Positions 63,986 through 64,000 of a DNA stretch of 64,000 nucleotides are shown piece after piece. This stretch comes from Blastococcus sp. TF02-09 (GTDB lineage Bacteria > Actinomycetota > Actinomycetes > Mycobacteriales > Geodermatophilaceae). Positions within the stretch are counted from its first letter, which is position 1; every line of letters begins with the position of its first letter. Both the position numbers and the translations under genes were made by a program. Where the stretch lies: positions 186,001-250,000 of the forward strand of contig NZ_QOHH01000006.1 in NCBI RefSeq assembly GCF_003319105.1, read 5' to 3'. The notes beneath the pieces were generated by a model. That model was given only the letters and a program-made list of their open reading frames with translations. It was not told the DNA's origin and made no database searches.

Positions 63986-64000
63986 GTGTCTGCACCTATG
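63986..64000 (+). CDS. possible start of a gene cut by the window edge (MSAPM...)
   Basis: GTG at 63986, six bases after GGAG, begins a frame reading MSAPM before the sequence ends. Only five codons are visible, so neither the gene nor its product can be confirmed. The A/T-richer upstream region (63880-63985) with GGAAAA repeats looks like a promoter and leader. In M. tuberculosis rnhB follows lepB. Confidence 0.3.

Overview
The window is one continuous stretch of a high-GC actinobacterial chromosome. Codon use, frequent GTG starts, four-base ATGA/GTGA overlaps and the gene order all fit Actinomycetota. The order from leuC to lepB follows the Mycobacterium tuberculosis segment Rv2988c-Rv2903c (IclR regulator, leuCD, mutT1, ppk, fbiD/cofC, gpsA, ddl, thiL, rpmB, DAK protein, recG, rsmD, coaD, sepIVA, yceD, rpmF, rnc, mutM, acyP, smc, ftsY, amtB-glnB-glnD, ffh, amidohydrolase, rpsP-khpA-rimM-trmD-rplS-lepB). 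A phosphatidylcholine synthase and many leaderless genes make a Geodermatophilaceae-like organism (Blastococcus, Geodermatophilus, Modestobacter) a reasonable guess, but that is inference. I see no phage, IS element, CRISPR array or rRNA. No gene-free stretch exceeds 300 bases.

Layout. 1-6170: a truncated lipoprotein gene, then citramalate synthase cimA behind an apparent Ile-codon attenuator, small ABM and VOC proteins, an FAH-family hydrolase, glutamyl-tRNA synthetase and a CPBP-type membrane protein. 6200-6640: tRNA-Gln and two tRNA-Glu genes, the latter in a 119-bp tandem duplication including the terminator. 6651-13515: a galactose/glycoside region with a GH3 glycosidase, divergent galT-galK, a sodium:sugar-type symporter and a small two-helix membrane protein. 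13517-16305: an NdgR/LtbR-like IclR regulator divergent from leuCD. 16330-25658: mutT1, ppk, cofC/fbiD on the minus strand; plsC-like acyltransferase, gpsA and a Cys/Met-metabolism PLP enzyme on the plus strand; pcs; ddl and a lipoprotein. 25673-38201: DUF3515, a stand-alone Lrp-type domain, thiL, an acetyltransferase, a cytidylate-kinase-like protein, rpmB, a DAK2 protein, recG, rsmD, coaD, sepIVA, a nucleoside phosphorylase, yceD, rpmF, rnc, mutM. 38198-46273: acyP, a small coiled-coil protein, smc, two minus-strand phosphoesterases, ftsY. 46283-51747: a nickel transporter with a Nur-like box, then amtB-glnB-glnD. 51866-57349: a zinc-ribbon protein, ffh, an amidohydrolase, a two-component pair and a divergent exported protein. 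57404-64000: proS, a VOC protein, the rpsP-khpA-rimM-trmD-Nudix run, rplS, lepB and the possible start of another gene.

Functionally this is mostly housekeeping: branched-chain amino acid synthesis (cimA, leuCD), translation and secretion (gltX with its tRNAs, proS, L28, L32, S16, L19, Ffh, FtsY, LepB), chromosome and RNA maintenance (smc, recG, mutM, rnc), envelope precursors (plsC, gpsA, pcs, ddl) and nitrogen sensing (amtB-glnB-glnD). The unusual material is regulatory: the cimA leader, repeat arrays and palindromes in intergenic gaps, a terminator-like element at three convergent junctions, a Nur-like box, and a promoter with 13-bp-spaced repeats beside a two-component system.
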